Shown here piece by piece: positions 1 through 7,792 of a stretch of DNA of 56,212 bases. The translations under genes were made by a program, and so were the position numbers. Under the pieces are notes generated by a model. That model saw only the letters and a list, made by a program, of their open reading frames with translations, did not search any database and had not been told where the DNA came from. Source of the DNA: JABMRW01 sp964396965 (GTDB lineage Bacteria; Chloroflexota; Dehalococcoidia; Dehalococcoidales; BS750m-G39); assembly GCA_964396965.1 (NCBI GenBank), contig CAYNGD010000011.1, positions 1-56,212 of the forward strand. The letters are read 5' to 3'. Numbering within the stretch: position 1 is the stretch's first letter; the number at the start of each line of letters is the position of its first letter.

Positions 1-95
1 ACTAAAAGATTATTTAGTGATAGCATTCGGTATGCAGCGTGCTAAACAAAAGCAAGTGTGCAATTCGCTATATTCTGGATAAAGGGGAGGACTAT

Positions 96-329
96 TTGAG
101 TAATCATCGAAACAATGTCCCGCTAACATTAAAGTTCGTTGGTGAATATTGCCAAGTGAGCAAGAGCACGGTTCTAAAGTGGATCAAGGACGGGAAACTG
201 CAGGCATTTAGGCTTCCCAGCGGTCATTACCGCGTTGACAGGGAGGATTTCAGGGCCTTCCTTGAGAGGTACAATATGCCTCTTAAGGACTGGCTCTTAG
301 AATCCGAATCTGAAGAGGAAAGGAGGTGA
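96..329 (+). CDS. Excisionase/MerR-type helix-turn-helix protein
   Basis: Small DNA-binding protein of the excisionase/BldC type. The core runs from VGEYCQVSKSTVLKWIKDGK through FRLPSGHYRV to an acidic tail; the pattern 'xVSxxTVxxWxxxGKLxAxRxxSGHxR' is the family's winged HTH. I chose the TTG at 96 (77 residues) because AGGGGAGG lies five bases before it; a GTG at 39 in the same frame would add 19 residues but has no ribosome site. It sits immediately before gvpA, with six bases between stop and start, so it may control the vesicle operon. That role is inference. Confidence 0.75.
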   Translation: MSNHRNNVPLTLKFVGEYCQVSKSTVLKWIKDGKLQAFRLPSGHYRVDREDFRAFLERYNMPLKDWLLESESEEERR

Positions 330-335
330 TAACAG

Positions 336-542
336 ATGGCGGTTGCAACCTCGATGGCACCTTCAGGGCTGGCTGAGGTTCTCGACCGGATCCTGGACAA
401 GGGTATCGTAATCGATGCCTGGGTCAGAGTCTCCTTGCTTGGCCTCGAGATCCTCACTATTGAGGCTCGAGTGGTCATTGCCAGTGTAGAGACCTACCTG
501 AAGTATGCCGAAGCGGTCGGTCTTACTGCTCCAGCAGCTTAA
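336..542 (+). CDS. gvpA: Gas vesicle structural protein GvpA
   Basis: Main shell protein that polymerises into the ribs of the gas vesicle wall. The 68-residue sequence keeps the family core almost unchanged: LAEVLDRILDKGIVIDAWVR, then the hydrophobic strand SLLGLEILTIEARVVIA and SVETYLKYAEAVGLT. Length is normal for bacterial GvpA (about 70). AAGGAGG lies just upstream of the ATG. It is the first structural gene of the operon and is followed by a hairpin that could set its high expression relative to the later genes. Confidence 0.96.
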   Translation: MAVATSMAPSGLAEVLDRILDKGIVIDAWVRVSLLGLEILTIEARVVIASVETYLKYAEAVGLTAPAA

Positions 543-557
543 GACGAAAAGGAGAGG

Positions 558-597
558 GTTTGCCAGGACGCCCTTCGATAAGCGTGTCTTGCCAAAC
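558..597 (+). promoter_or_regulatory. Imperfect stem-loop after gvpA
   Basis: The segment starting GTTTGCCAGGACGC can fold back on GCGTGTCTTGCCAAAC with two small bulges and G-U pairs. It has no T-run after it, so it is more likely an mRNA-stabilising or attenuating hairpin than a full terminator. A stem-loop after gvpA that lowers read-through to accessory genes is common in vesicle operons; the role here is inferred. Confidence 0.4.
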
Positions 598-625
598 ATC
601 TCTCAATTTAGCATGTTGAGGGAGT

Positions 626-1294
626 ATGAAAGAGCTCGTATTAGACCTCATCGTCTCTTATCAAAACAGGATCTCTGCGGTGGATGAATTGCTCAGCGCT
701 GCTTATCATACCGCAGTAGGTTCGGACGCGGGCTTCGTTGAGCTTGATAAGGAAAGGGAAAGACTGAGAAGCAGCCTACGAGAAACGCTAGTTAAGAACT
801 GCTCTTTACGAAGGAAAGACTTCAAAAATCTGATGGAAAAGGTTCTTTCCGATTCCGATAGGAGGAGAAAGGAAATCGAGGAAGAGAAAAAGCAGGTTAG
901 AGAAAAACTTAAGGAGTATCTGGATGGGCAGAAGGAATTTACCTCTTCCTTAAGAGAGCGGTTACTAGAATTTACACAAGGGAAGGCGGATAAGGATAGT
1001 CTTGGGACGATAATAAATGACTTCAAGGCTGCATACCAGGATAAAGGAGGGCAGGTTTTCACTCTACTTCGCAACTTCCAGTTGCACTTGGACATTTTCC
1101 GAAGAGAGCAGGAGGAAGTAAACCACAAACTGCAAACGCTAGTCAATAGAGGCGAATCTTTGAGGATAGAAGACTTGAGGCAGATTGAGGCGGCTAAGGC
1201 CCGCCAGGACAGAAAAGCCGAGAGAGAGTTACGACGAGAGGATGTAGAAAGGCTGTTATTACACTTCAAGCAGCAGCGTCACGGTGCCAAATAG
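626..1294 (+). CDS. Coiled-coil protein of the gas vesicle cluster
   Basis: A 222-residue, highly charged, predicted all-helical protein with long Lys/Glu/Arg heptad-like runs (for example RRRKEIEEEKKQVREKLKEY) and no membrane segment or signal peptide. Its N-terminus MKELVLDLIVSYQNR matches MKELTQDIVSSYDDR inside the next gene, so the two are probably related. It lies between gvpA and gvpN, where cyanobacteria and other bacteria carry gvpC, so a vesicle-surface or assembly role is plausible but not shown. The ATG is preceded by GAGGGAG. Confidence 0.7.
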   Translation: MKELVLDLIVSYQNRISAVDELLSAAYHTAVGSDAGFVELDKERERLRSSLRETLVKNCSLRRKDFKNLMEKVLSDSDRRRKEIEEEKKQVREKLKEYLDGQKEFTSSLRERLLEFTQGKADKDSLGTIINDFKAAYQDKGGQVFTLLRNFQLHLDIFRREQEEVNHKLQTLVNRGESLRIEDLRQIEAAKARQDRKAERELRREDVERLLLHFKQQRHGAK

Positions 1295-1331
1295 CATGGG
1301 CTATAGTAGAAATTAAGAAAGGAGGAGCGAG

Positions 1332-2003
1332 ATGGTAATCGCTTCAGGAATGAAGGAATTGACACAGGACATTGTTTCTTCCTATGACGATAGGGCGAAG
1401 CGGGTCGGGGAGATAAAGGAAGAGGCAGAGCAGGTGAGGGGAGAAGCCAGGGGCCTGATTAAGGGTTTTCAAACCTCCCGTAAGCATGAGAGTGCCCAAC
1501 TCAGGAGGGATTTGGCACGGGGAGAAGCAGAAAGAAAGTCTGGCGTCAAGAAGATGTTGAAAGGCTTTCAAGACTCGCGGAGAGAAGAGGGTGCTCGGAT
1601 GCGCAAGGAGCTAGCCCAAGGGGTGGCTGACAGGAGGTCTGGGGTCAAGGAGATGCGGAGCGATTTCCGGAAGGCCCAGACAGAGGTGAGAGCCGACCTG
1701 AAGGAAGCAGCAGCAGCCTGGCAGGAGCTGGCTCACACCATGCAGGCAAAGAGAGCCGGAGTAAAAGCGCCGCCGAAGAAGAAAAAGGTGGAAGTTCCTA
1801 TAATAGAGAAGGAGGAAATCCCTGACCTGGAAGCAAAGCTGCTGGCAGCAATCAACGAGCACCCTAACGGGATAACCTTGGCCGAGGTAGCTGACAGCGT
1901 TGGTGTCGTCCCTATTGTCCTTGGGCGAGCGTCAAGGAGCCTTTTGGAGAAAGGAAAAATTCGCAAGGAAGAGAAGCTTTACTTCCCGGTAGCCAGCGAG
2001 TGA
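1332..2003 (+). CDS. GvpC-like repeat protein with C-terminal winged helix
   Basis: A 223-residue helical protein with a tandem repeat of exactly 33 residues: one unit begins KGFQTSRKHE at residue 44, the next KGFQDSRREE at residue 77, and a degenerate third SDFRKAQTEV at residue 110. Each has the pattern GFQxSRxxExAxxRxxLAxG then RxSGVKxM. Thirty-three-residue repeats are the hallmark of GvpC, which clamps and stiffens the GvpA shell. A Lys-rich linker (PPKKKKVE) leads to a winged-helix-like end (residues about 165-220, NGITLAEVADSVGV then LLEKGKIRKE). No GvpC annotation is certain, since GvpC sequences diverge widely. GGAGG precedes the ATG. Confidence 0.7.
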   Translation: MVIASGMKELTQDIVSSYDDRAKRVGEIKEEAEQVRGEARGLIKGFQTSRKHESAQLRRDLARGEAERKSGVKKMLKGFQDSRREEGARMRKELAQGVADRRSGVKEMRSDFRKAQTEVRADLKEAAAAWQELAHTMQAKRAGVKAPPKKKKVEVPIIEKEEIPDLEAKLLAAINEHPNGITLAEVADSVGVVPIVLGRASRSLLEKGKIRKEEKLYFPVASE

Positions 2004-2019
2004 GGGTATTGAGGGTATT

Positions 2020-2415
2020 ATGGAGAGCGAGGCTTTAAGAAACATAAGGACAATGCGGCAGGTCAAGACTAGCCTTGATGTTGCCAGAATTCAGAAGATT
2101 AGGAGGACTAACTCGCTGTCTAAGTCCAGGGAAAAGGTTGAGCACCTAGAATTGTTGACCGATAGGCGACTAGGGCAAGCCTTGGCAAAGGAAAGGGCGC
2201 GCTTTGCTGCCCTTGATGTGTCGGTAAAGAAATCCAGGCAGTGCATGATTAAAGCGCGAGAAAGGCTCGCGGCGACCATCAACAAGAACCGGGCTCTCAC
2301 CGAACTGAGGTATAAGCTACAAAGAGAACGCTGGGAGGGAAGGGATCCGGCGCTGTCGAAGGCAGAGCAGTCCACTTCTCAGCAAGGCCTGCACCAAATC
2401 GAACTGAAATATTAG
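2020..2415 (+). CDS. Basic helical protein, gas vesicle cluster
   Basis: A 131-residue, Arg/Lys-rich, predicted coiled-coil protein (LSKSREKVEHLELLTDRRLG and KARERLAATINKNRALTELR) without recognised domain. It closes the trio of coiled-coil genes between gvpA and gvpN; spacing to the neighbours is 16 and 23 bases, so it is co-transcribed. It may be an accessory surface protein; function unknown. Confidence 0.65.
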   Translation: MESEALRNIRTMRQVKTSLDVARIQKIRRTNSLSKSREKVEHLELLTDRRLGQALAKERARFAALDVSVKKSRQCMIKARERLAATINKNRALTELRYKLQRERWEGRDPALSKAEQSTSQQGLHQIELKY

Positions 2416-2438
2416 CTTTGGAATTGAGGGGGGGAATT

Positions 2439-3359
2439 ATGTATACAGAGCCAGCAACAGCTCTTAGTGTTCAACGTGGTATTGACTTTGTGGAGACAGC
2501 CTACATAAGGGACTTAACCAACCGAGCCCTTGATTACATTAAGGTCGGTTTCCCGGTTCATTTCAGCGGACTGACAGGGGTAGGGAAGACTACAATAGCT
2601 CTACACCTGGCCGCCCAGTTAGGCCGCCCGGCGGTGCTGATCTGTGGCGACCACGAGTTTAACACTTCCGATCTAGTGGGCGGATTTTATGGCTATCGCA
2701 AGAAATATCTGAGGGATAACTTCATTCGCTCAGTGCTCAAGACTGATGAAAGCATGACCTCACACTGGGTAGACAATCGTCTCACTACTGCGTGTGAGTA
2801 TGGGCTCACTCTGGTATATGATGAGTTTACCAGGTCACGGCCGGAGGCAAATAACGTCCTGCTTTCAGTGTTAGAAGAGGGGCTTCTTCCTCTTCCTGCA
2901 GCCAGGGGAGGTGAGAATTACTTAAAGGTGCACCCCAACTTTACCGCTATATTTACCTCAAACCCGGAGGAATATGCCGGGGTCTACAGGAGTCAGGATG
3001 CCCTCCGCGACCGCATGGTAACCATAGAGCTGGGTAATTTCGATGAGGAGACCGAAGTCGCTATCACACGGACGAAGTCCAAGCTTTCCCAAGAGGACTC
3101 CCAGCGCATCGTCAGTCTGGTGAGAAAGGTCAGGGAGGCTAAATCGAATAAGCTCACCCCCACTGTTCGGGCCTGTATTGTGATAGGCAAGATATTAAAC
3201 TTGAAGGGTGAGGCTGCTCTTAGGAACAACCACATCTTCAGGCAAACCTGCTTAGATGTTTTAATGCTTGAGGTTCCCGGGAAGGAAAGAGAGAAGGTGA
3301 GCCAAGTGATTAACGAGGCCATTGCTGCATATTTCGAAGTGGGGGTGAAGTATGGCTGA
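2439..3359 (+). CDS. gvpN: GvpN, MoxR-type AAA+ ATPase for vesicle assembly
   Basis: AAA+ ATPase needed for efficient vesicle growth, thought to act with GvpC. The Walker A loop GLTGVGKTT, Walker B LVYDEFTRSRPE, sensor-type FTSNPEEYAGV and Arg-finger region ALRDRM are all present in the order typical of GvpN. I start at the ATG at 2439, which follows GAGGGGGG; an in-frame TTG 21 bases earlier lacks a ribosome site. 306 residues, normal for the family. It overlaps the next gene by eight bases, which suggests coupled translation. Confidence 0.94.
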   Translation: MYTEPATALSVQRGIDFVETAYIRDLTNRALDYIKVGFPVHFSGLTGVGKTTIALHLAAQLGRPAVLICGDHEFNTSDLVGGFYGYRKKYLRDNFIRSVLKTDESMTSHWVDNRLTTACEYGLTLVYDEFTRSRPEANNVLLSVLEEGLLPLPAARGGENYLKVHPNFTAIFTSNPEEYAGVYRSQDALRDRMVTIELGNFDEETEVAITRTKSKLSQEDSQRIVSLVRKVREAKSNKLTPTVRACIVIGKILNLKGEAALRNNHIFRQTCLDVLMLEVPGKEREKVSQVINEAIAAYFEVGVKYG

Positions 3360-3867
3360 AAAGGAAGAAAAGGACAAGATCGAAGTGGACTTCGGTATCG
3401 GGAAGATAAGCTTCGGTGGGTTGTTCAAGGGGCTAGGCAATCTTATTGACCTGGCCGCCAAACTGAATGAGGAAGGGGTTGCGAAAAGTGGTGAGATTAA
3501 GGGGTTGCCCAGGGGAGCCAAGGGGGTATATGGCTTGAGTATCAGGACTCTCGCCGGTAAGCCCGTGATTGAGAGTTTTGGCAATATAAGGGAAACAGCC
3601 AAGGGGCCAGTGGTAGAGGAGGTTCGAGAGCCGATAGTCGATGTCTTCGATGAAGAAGACCATATTCTGGTTATTGCTGAACTTCCTGGAGTATCTGAAG
3701 ACAAAATCAAAATTGAAGTGGCCGGTGATATTTTGAATCTTACCGCTTCCGATACGGACAAGAAATACGCCAAGGAGATTCTACTCCCCAGTAAGGTAGA
3801 GCCACCATCACTAAAGACAACTTACAAGAACGGCATATTAGAGATTAAGCTTGACAAAGAAAGATGA
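3352..3867 (+). CDS. Hsp20/alpha-crystallin chaperone (GvpH-like)
   Basis: Small heat-shock protein. Residues 95-171 form the alpha-crystallin fold: PIVDVFDEEDHILVIAELPG, then the VSEDKIKIEV strand and the closing YKNGILEIKLDK that carries the family's GxL/I-x-I-like motif. The N-terminal 90 residues are Gly-rich (GLFKGLGNLIDL) as in archaeal and bacterial GvpH. Such proteins coat or protect nascent GvpA. Genes for gvpN before and a CDC48-type ATPase after suggest a chaperone set for the aggregation-prone shell protein. Confidence 0.85.
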   Translation: MAEKEEKDKIEVDFGIGKISFGGLFKGLGNLIDLAAKLNEEGVAKSGEIKGLPRGAKGVYGLSIRTLAGKPVIESFGNIRETAKGPVVEEVREPIVDVFDEEDHILVIAELPGVSEDKIKIEVAGDILNLTASDTDKKYAKEILLPSKVEPPSLKTTYKNGILEIKLDKER

Positions 3868-3883
3868 CCGAGAAGGGTGTAAT

Positions 3884-6022
3884 GTGGTGAGTACCAGTGT
3901 TAAATCGCTGACCCTTCGTGTTGGGGAAGCGAAACCGAAGGATGTGGGACGGGGTATTGCCCGAATTGACCCGCAGGACCTGGAAAGACTGGGCACTGAC
4001 GTGGGGGATATCATCCAAATTGAGGGCAAGCGAAGCACAGTCGCCAAGGTTATGCCTGCCTACCCCGAGGACCGGGGAAAATCACTCATCCAGATGGATG
4101 GACTTTTGCGGGGCAATGCCCAGGTGTCGCTGGATGAGAAAGTAACTGTGCAAAAAAGCAGCTGCTTGCCAGCTGACAAGATGGTATTGAGTCCCCTGAC
4201 GCTGACCAGGTCAATCAGCCGGGAGAGAGACGCCAGATACATCGGCACCCTGCTGGACGGGCTGGCGCTGGTCGAGGGGGATACCATAAGGGCCAATCTT
4301 TTTGGCACACGTAGCCAAGATTTCACGGTTGTCAGCACTGTGCCCAAGAGAGCAGTGTTAGTGCATTCCAGAACGAAAATCGAGGTTGCGGAAAGGGGTG
4401 AGGCCAAGACTAGGGGTTTCAGGGTCTCATATGAGGACATCGGCGGGTTGGGGAAGGAATTACACAGGGTCAGGGAGATGATTGAGCTTCCCCTGAAATA
4501 CCCTCAGGTATTTGAACGGTTAGGTATAGACCCGCCAAAGGGGGTACTTCTCCACGGCCCTCCCGGCTGCGGCAAGACCTTAATTGCTCGCGCTGTCGCC
4601 AATGAGACGGCGGCTTATTTTACTCACATCACTGGACCGGAGATTATGGGAAAGTTCTACGGTGAGAGTGAAGCCCGCCTGAGGGCCGTTTTTGAAGAGG
4701 CTAAAGCCCACGCGCCGGCTATCCTCTTCATCGACGAAATCGATGCCATTGCCCCGAAGAGGGAGGAAATGGGAGGAGAAAAGCAGGTAGAGAGGCGGGT
4801 GGTCGCCCAGCTTCTGGCTCTCATGGACGGGCTGGAGTCACGGGGAGAGATAATTGTTATCGGCGCCACCAATATTCCCAACTCGCTTGACCCGGCGCTC
4901 CGCCGTCCGGGTAGATTTGACCGGGAGATTGCTATCAGCATTCCCGACCACAGAGGACGCCTCGGAATTCTTCAGATTCACACCAGGGGAATGCCTCTGG
5001 CTCAAGATGTAGGTCTGGATAAGCTATCCCAGATTACTCATGGCTTCGTCGGGGCCGACCTTGAAGCCCTGTGCCGCGAAGCGGCGATGAATGCCCTGAG
5101 GAAGATAATGCCCAGCATTGACTTCCAGCTGGATGAGATTCCCTACGAAACCCTGCTTAAGCTTGAGGTGACAATGGCCGACTTCACCGAGGCGCTGAAG
5201 GAGGTAGAGCCCTCAGCGATTCGGGAGGTCTTTGTCGAGGTCCCCAATGTAAAATGGGAAGATGTTGGTGGGTTGGATGAGGTGAAGCAGAAACTGGTGG
5301 AGGCGGTGGAATGGCCGCTTAGATATCGCCACCTGTTCCAGCAGGCAAATGTCAAACCTCCGAAAGGTGTCCTTCTCTCTGGGCCGCCGGGAACAGGGAA
5401 AACTCTGATAGCCAAAGCCCTTGCTAATGAGAGCGAGGTCAATTTTATCTCGGTTAAGGGCCCCGAACTGATGTCAAAATATGTTGGCGAGTCGGAGAGG
5501 GGAGTAAGAGAGGTATTCCGAAAAGCGAAGCAAGCCAGCCCCTGTATCCTCTTCTTTGATGAGTTTGACTCGCTAGTTCCCGAACGGGGGTTAGGAGGAA
5601 ACTCCCAGGCTACGGAAAGGGTGATCAGCCAGTTCCTCACAGAGCTCGACGGGCTGGAAGAGCTTAAAGGAGTGCTGGTCCTGGCAGCCACCAACCGGAG
5701 GGACCTGATTGATTCCGCTATCTTGAGACCGGGTAGATTTGACTTCGTCTTGGAATTTCCGCTACCTGACGAAGAAACGCGGCGAGAAATATTCGGGGTT
5801 CATACCAGGGGAAAGCCTCTGGCCGGTGACGTCAACCTTCAGTCGCTGGCTCAGGAAACAGAGAGCATGGCTGGCTCAGATATTGAGGCTATCTGCCGTG
5901 AAGCTTCGCTAGTCGCCATTAGAGAATTTATTCAGGCTGGGCACCAGGAGGATAAACTGGAGATTTCCCAGAAGCATTTCAAACGGGCCATGAAATGGCT
6001 AAAGAGCCAGAAAGGCGAATAG
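3884..6022 (+). CDS. CDC48/VCP-type double AAA+ ATPase
   Basis: Unfoldase of the CDC48/p97 group: an N-terminal double-psi barrel region (VGEAKPKDVGRGIARIDPQD), then D1 (Walker A GPPGCGKTLIA, Walker B ILFIDEIDAIAPKRE, second-region NSLDPALRRPGRFDRE) and D2 (GPPGTGKTLIA, ILFFDEFDSLVPERG, DSAILRPGRFD). Both ATPase sites look intact; D2 has Phe-for-Ile in the usual DEIDS. About 712 residues from the GTG at 3884, which follows GAAGGG; an upstream TTG at 3851 overlaps the previous gene. Similar AAA genes are known inside actinobacterial and archaeal vesicle clusters; it may extract or remodel vesicle proteins. Confidence 0.93.
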   Translation: MVSTSVKSLTLRVGEAKPKDVGRGIARIDPQDLERLGTDVGDIIQIEGKRSTVAKVMPAYPEDRGKSLIQMDGLLRGNAQVSLDEKVTVQKSSCLPADKMVLSPLTLTRSISRERDARYIGTLLDGLALVEGDTIRANLFGTRSQDFTVVSTVPKRAVLVHSRTKIEVAERGEAKTRGFRVSYEDIGGLGKELHRVREMIELPLKYPQVFERLGIDPPKGVLLHGPPGCGKTLIARAVANETAAYFTHITGPEIMGKFYGESEARLRAVFEEAKAHAPAILFIDEIDAIAPKREEMGGEKQVERRVVAQLLALMDGLESRGEIIVIGATNIPNSLDPALRRPGRFDREIAISIPDHRGRLGILQIHTRGMPLAQDVGLDKLSQITHGFVGADLEALCREAAMNALRKIMPSIDFQLDEIPYETLLKLEVTMADFTEALKEVEPSAIREVFVEVPNVKWEDVGGLDEVKQKLVEAVEWPLRYRHLFQQANVKPPKGVLLSGPPGTGKTLIAKALANESEVNFISVKGPELMSKYVGESERGVREVFRKAKQASPCILFFDEFDSLVPERGLGGNSQATERVISQFLTELDGLEELKGVLVLAATNRRDLIDSAILRPGRFDFVLEFPLPDEETRREIFGVHTRGKPLAGDVNLQSLAQETESMAGSDIEAICREASLVAIREFIQAGHQEDKLEISQKHFKRAMKWLKSQKGE

Positions 6023-6775
6023 ATGTCTTTGCCGCATGAATATATCTACGGGATTATGGAGGAACCTCAACCCCGGAGATTCAACGTCTCTGGAGTAGGG
6101 GATGCTGATGTTTACACTATCAACTATCGAGACATGGCAGCAGTAGTCAGCGATACCGAGCTTGAGGAGATTGACCCAACCCGGAAGAGTGTCCATGCCC
6201 ATACCGTAGTTCAAGACGAATTACTGAGAGATTATACCCTTCTCCCTATGGGCTTCGGTATGATCGCGGGTAGTAAGGACGAGGTTCTAAAGCTGCTGGA
6301 GAAAAATTACCAGGGTCTTTCCCGGGAGCTAACGCGGCTCGCCGGCAAGGTGGAAGTCGAACTGAAGGTCTTCTGGGACCAGGAGGCCATGATTAAGGAG
6401 CTTCAAGGCAAAAGCGAGGAACTCACCAGGCTCAAGGCGAAGATAAAGGCTGCTCCGTCCCCCGTTGAAGCAGAAAGGCTGCTGGTAGAAGCGGGCCAGC
6501 TAGTGGAGCGTATTGCTCTGGACTGGAAGGCCAGATATGCCGACCGGGTTTACACCGTCCTCAAGGGACTTTCTATTGATGCCAGGCTGAATAACCCCCT
6601 GGGGATCAAGAATATCCTGAATGCCTCCTTTTTAATAGAGCGGGCCAGGGAGAGCGACTTCCAGAAGGAGGTTTTCAAGCTGGACTCCCAGTATCAGGGT
6701 AAGGTTAATTTCAAGTATGTGGGGCCTCTGGCCCCGTATAATTTCGTCAACGTGAAGCTGGAGTCGGTGAGTTGA
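6023..6775 (+). CDS. gvpF: GvpF/GvpL family protein (first copy)
   Basis: Minor vesicle protein of the GvpF/L family, involved in nucleating assembly and binding GvpA. Family marks are the N-terminal EYIYGIM, DMAAVVSD, HAHTVVQDELLRDYTLLPMGFGMI and the C-terminal YVGPLAPYNFVNVKLE (the GPxPPYxF signature). 250 residues is typical. The ATG directly follows the stop of the ATPase gene, so translation is probably coupled. Confidence 0.93.
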   Translation: MSLPHEYIYGIMEEPQPRRFNVSGVGDADVYTINYRDMAAVVSDTELEEIDPTRKSVHAHTVVQDELLRDYTLLPMGFGMIAGSKDEVLKLLEKNYQGLSRELTRLAGKVEVELKVFWDQEAMIKELQGKSEELTRLKAKIKAAPSPVEAERLLVEAGQLVERIALDWKARYADRVYTVLKGLSIDARLNNPLGIKNILNASFLIERARESDFQKEVFKLDSQYQGKVNFKYVGPLAPYNFVNVKLESVS

Positions 6776-7023
6776 TAGTCAGGCTGCTTTATGACGTTCT
6801 GATTGGTGTTCCGCTCACCCTCACCAAGGAAATTCTGGTGAAGATAAGGGACGAGATTGATAAGGAACGCCTGATAACTGAGGACTCTATCAAGGAGAGG
6901 CTCCAGCAGCTCCAGGTACTGCTACAGGATGGCGAGTTAAGCGAGGAGGAATACGAGGAGCTGGAAGCCCGGCTTATGGAAAGACTGAGGGCAGTGAGAG
7001 AATATCAAAGCCAAAGGGGGTGA
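6772..7023 (+). CDS. gvpG: GvpG
   Basis: Small assembly protein (83 residues). The hydrophobic start MIVRLLYDVLIGVPLTLTKE, followed by a Glu-rich helical half (LSEEEYEELEARLMERL), is characteristic of GvpG. The start is a TTG inside the last codons of the GvpF/L gene (TTGA overlap), so its translation depends on the upstream gene. Confidence 0.9.
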   Translation: MIVRLLYDVLIGVPLTLTKEILVKIRDEIDKERLITEDSIKERLQQLQVLLQDGELSEEEYEELEARLMERLRAVREYQSQRG

Positions 7024-7027
7024 ATAA

Positions 7028-7408
7028 ATGCCACTGCAAGCAACGAAGAGTGAAGTCTCCACTCTGGCCGATGTTATTGACCGCGTCCTGGACAAGGGGT
7101 TGGTCATTAATGCCGATATCTGTGTCTCGGTGGCCGGGGTGGAGCTTTTAGGAATCAAGATAAGAGCTGCCCTGGCTTCCTTTGAGACCGCCGCCAGGTA
7201 CGGGCTGGAGTTCCCCAGCGGCACCAACTATGAAAAGGCAGCCTGGAAGGAAGCCCAGGCAGGTAACAAGGAGACATGCCCTGAGTGTGGTAAGAGAGCA
7301 CTAGTTGAAGAACTTCTAAATGAGGGATGTCCCTGGTGTGGCTGGGTAAGCGCCAAGGCAAAGAAGGCCAAAGTCCGCTCTGTCGAGGAACTGCTCGCTG
7401 AGCAGTAA
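7028..7408 (+). CDS. GvpA-family protein (GvpJ/M/S type) with C-terminal zinc ribbon
   Basis: Residues 12-60 are a GvpA-family core (LADVIDRVLDKGLVINADIC, VAGVELLGIKIRAALASFET), close to GvpJ/GvpM/GvpS, minor proteins of the vesicle tip. Unusually, the C-terminal half carries CPECGK (residues about 83-88) and CPWCGW (about 103-108), a four-cysteine zinc ribbon, followed by a basic tail. I know of no standard GvpJ/M/S with this ribbon. GGGGG ends the preceding gene just before the ATG. Confidence 0.88.
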   Translation: MPLQATKSEVSTLADVIDRVLDKGLVINADICVSVAGVELLGIKIRAALASFETAARYGLEFPSGTNYEKAAWKEAQAGNKETCPECGKRALVEELLNEGCPWCGWVSAKAKKAKVRSVEELLAEQ

Positions 7409-7429
7409 GAGGAGGAAAGCAGGTTTAGC

Positions 7430-7792
7430 ATGGCTATTCAGGTCGATGAGGCCAATCTCAAGCATGGTGTACTAGGGCTGGTTTTGGCTCTGGTTGAGGT
7501 CATCAGGGATGCTCTCAAAATTCAGGCATTAAAGAGAATGGAGAGTGGGGTCTTAAGCGAAGAGGAGTGTGAGAGGTTGGGGAAAGCCCTGATGGACCTC
7601 GATATCGCTCTTGAGGAAATCAAGGAGGAGCAGGGCATAACGGAGTCAGTTCGGGCAGTGAGGGACGGGCTGGACGAGATTGTAGATGATGTCATAGACA
7701 GGCTAATTAACCCGGACAAATGGCAGGAGGAACCCGAAGGACAGGCAAATGGTAACAAGACAAGGACGGGGATATACGCTGGCGGTAGCTAA
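7430..7792 (+). CDS. gvpK: GvpK
   Basis: GvpK assembly protein, 120 residues. The family core is clear: HGVLGLVLALVEVIRDALKI, QALKRMESGVLSEEECERLG, KALMDLDIALEEIKEEQGI and VRAVRDGLDEIVDDVIDRL. Essential for vesicle formation where tested; biochemical role unknown. The C-terminal 14 codons overlap the ParA gene. Confidence 0.94.
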   Translation: MAIQVDEANLKHGVLGLVLALVEVIRDALKIQALKRMESGVLSEEECERLGKALMDLDIALEEIKEEQGITESVRAVRDGLDEIVDDVIDRLINPDKWQEEPEGQANGNKTRTGIYAGGS

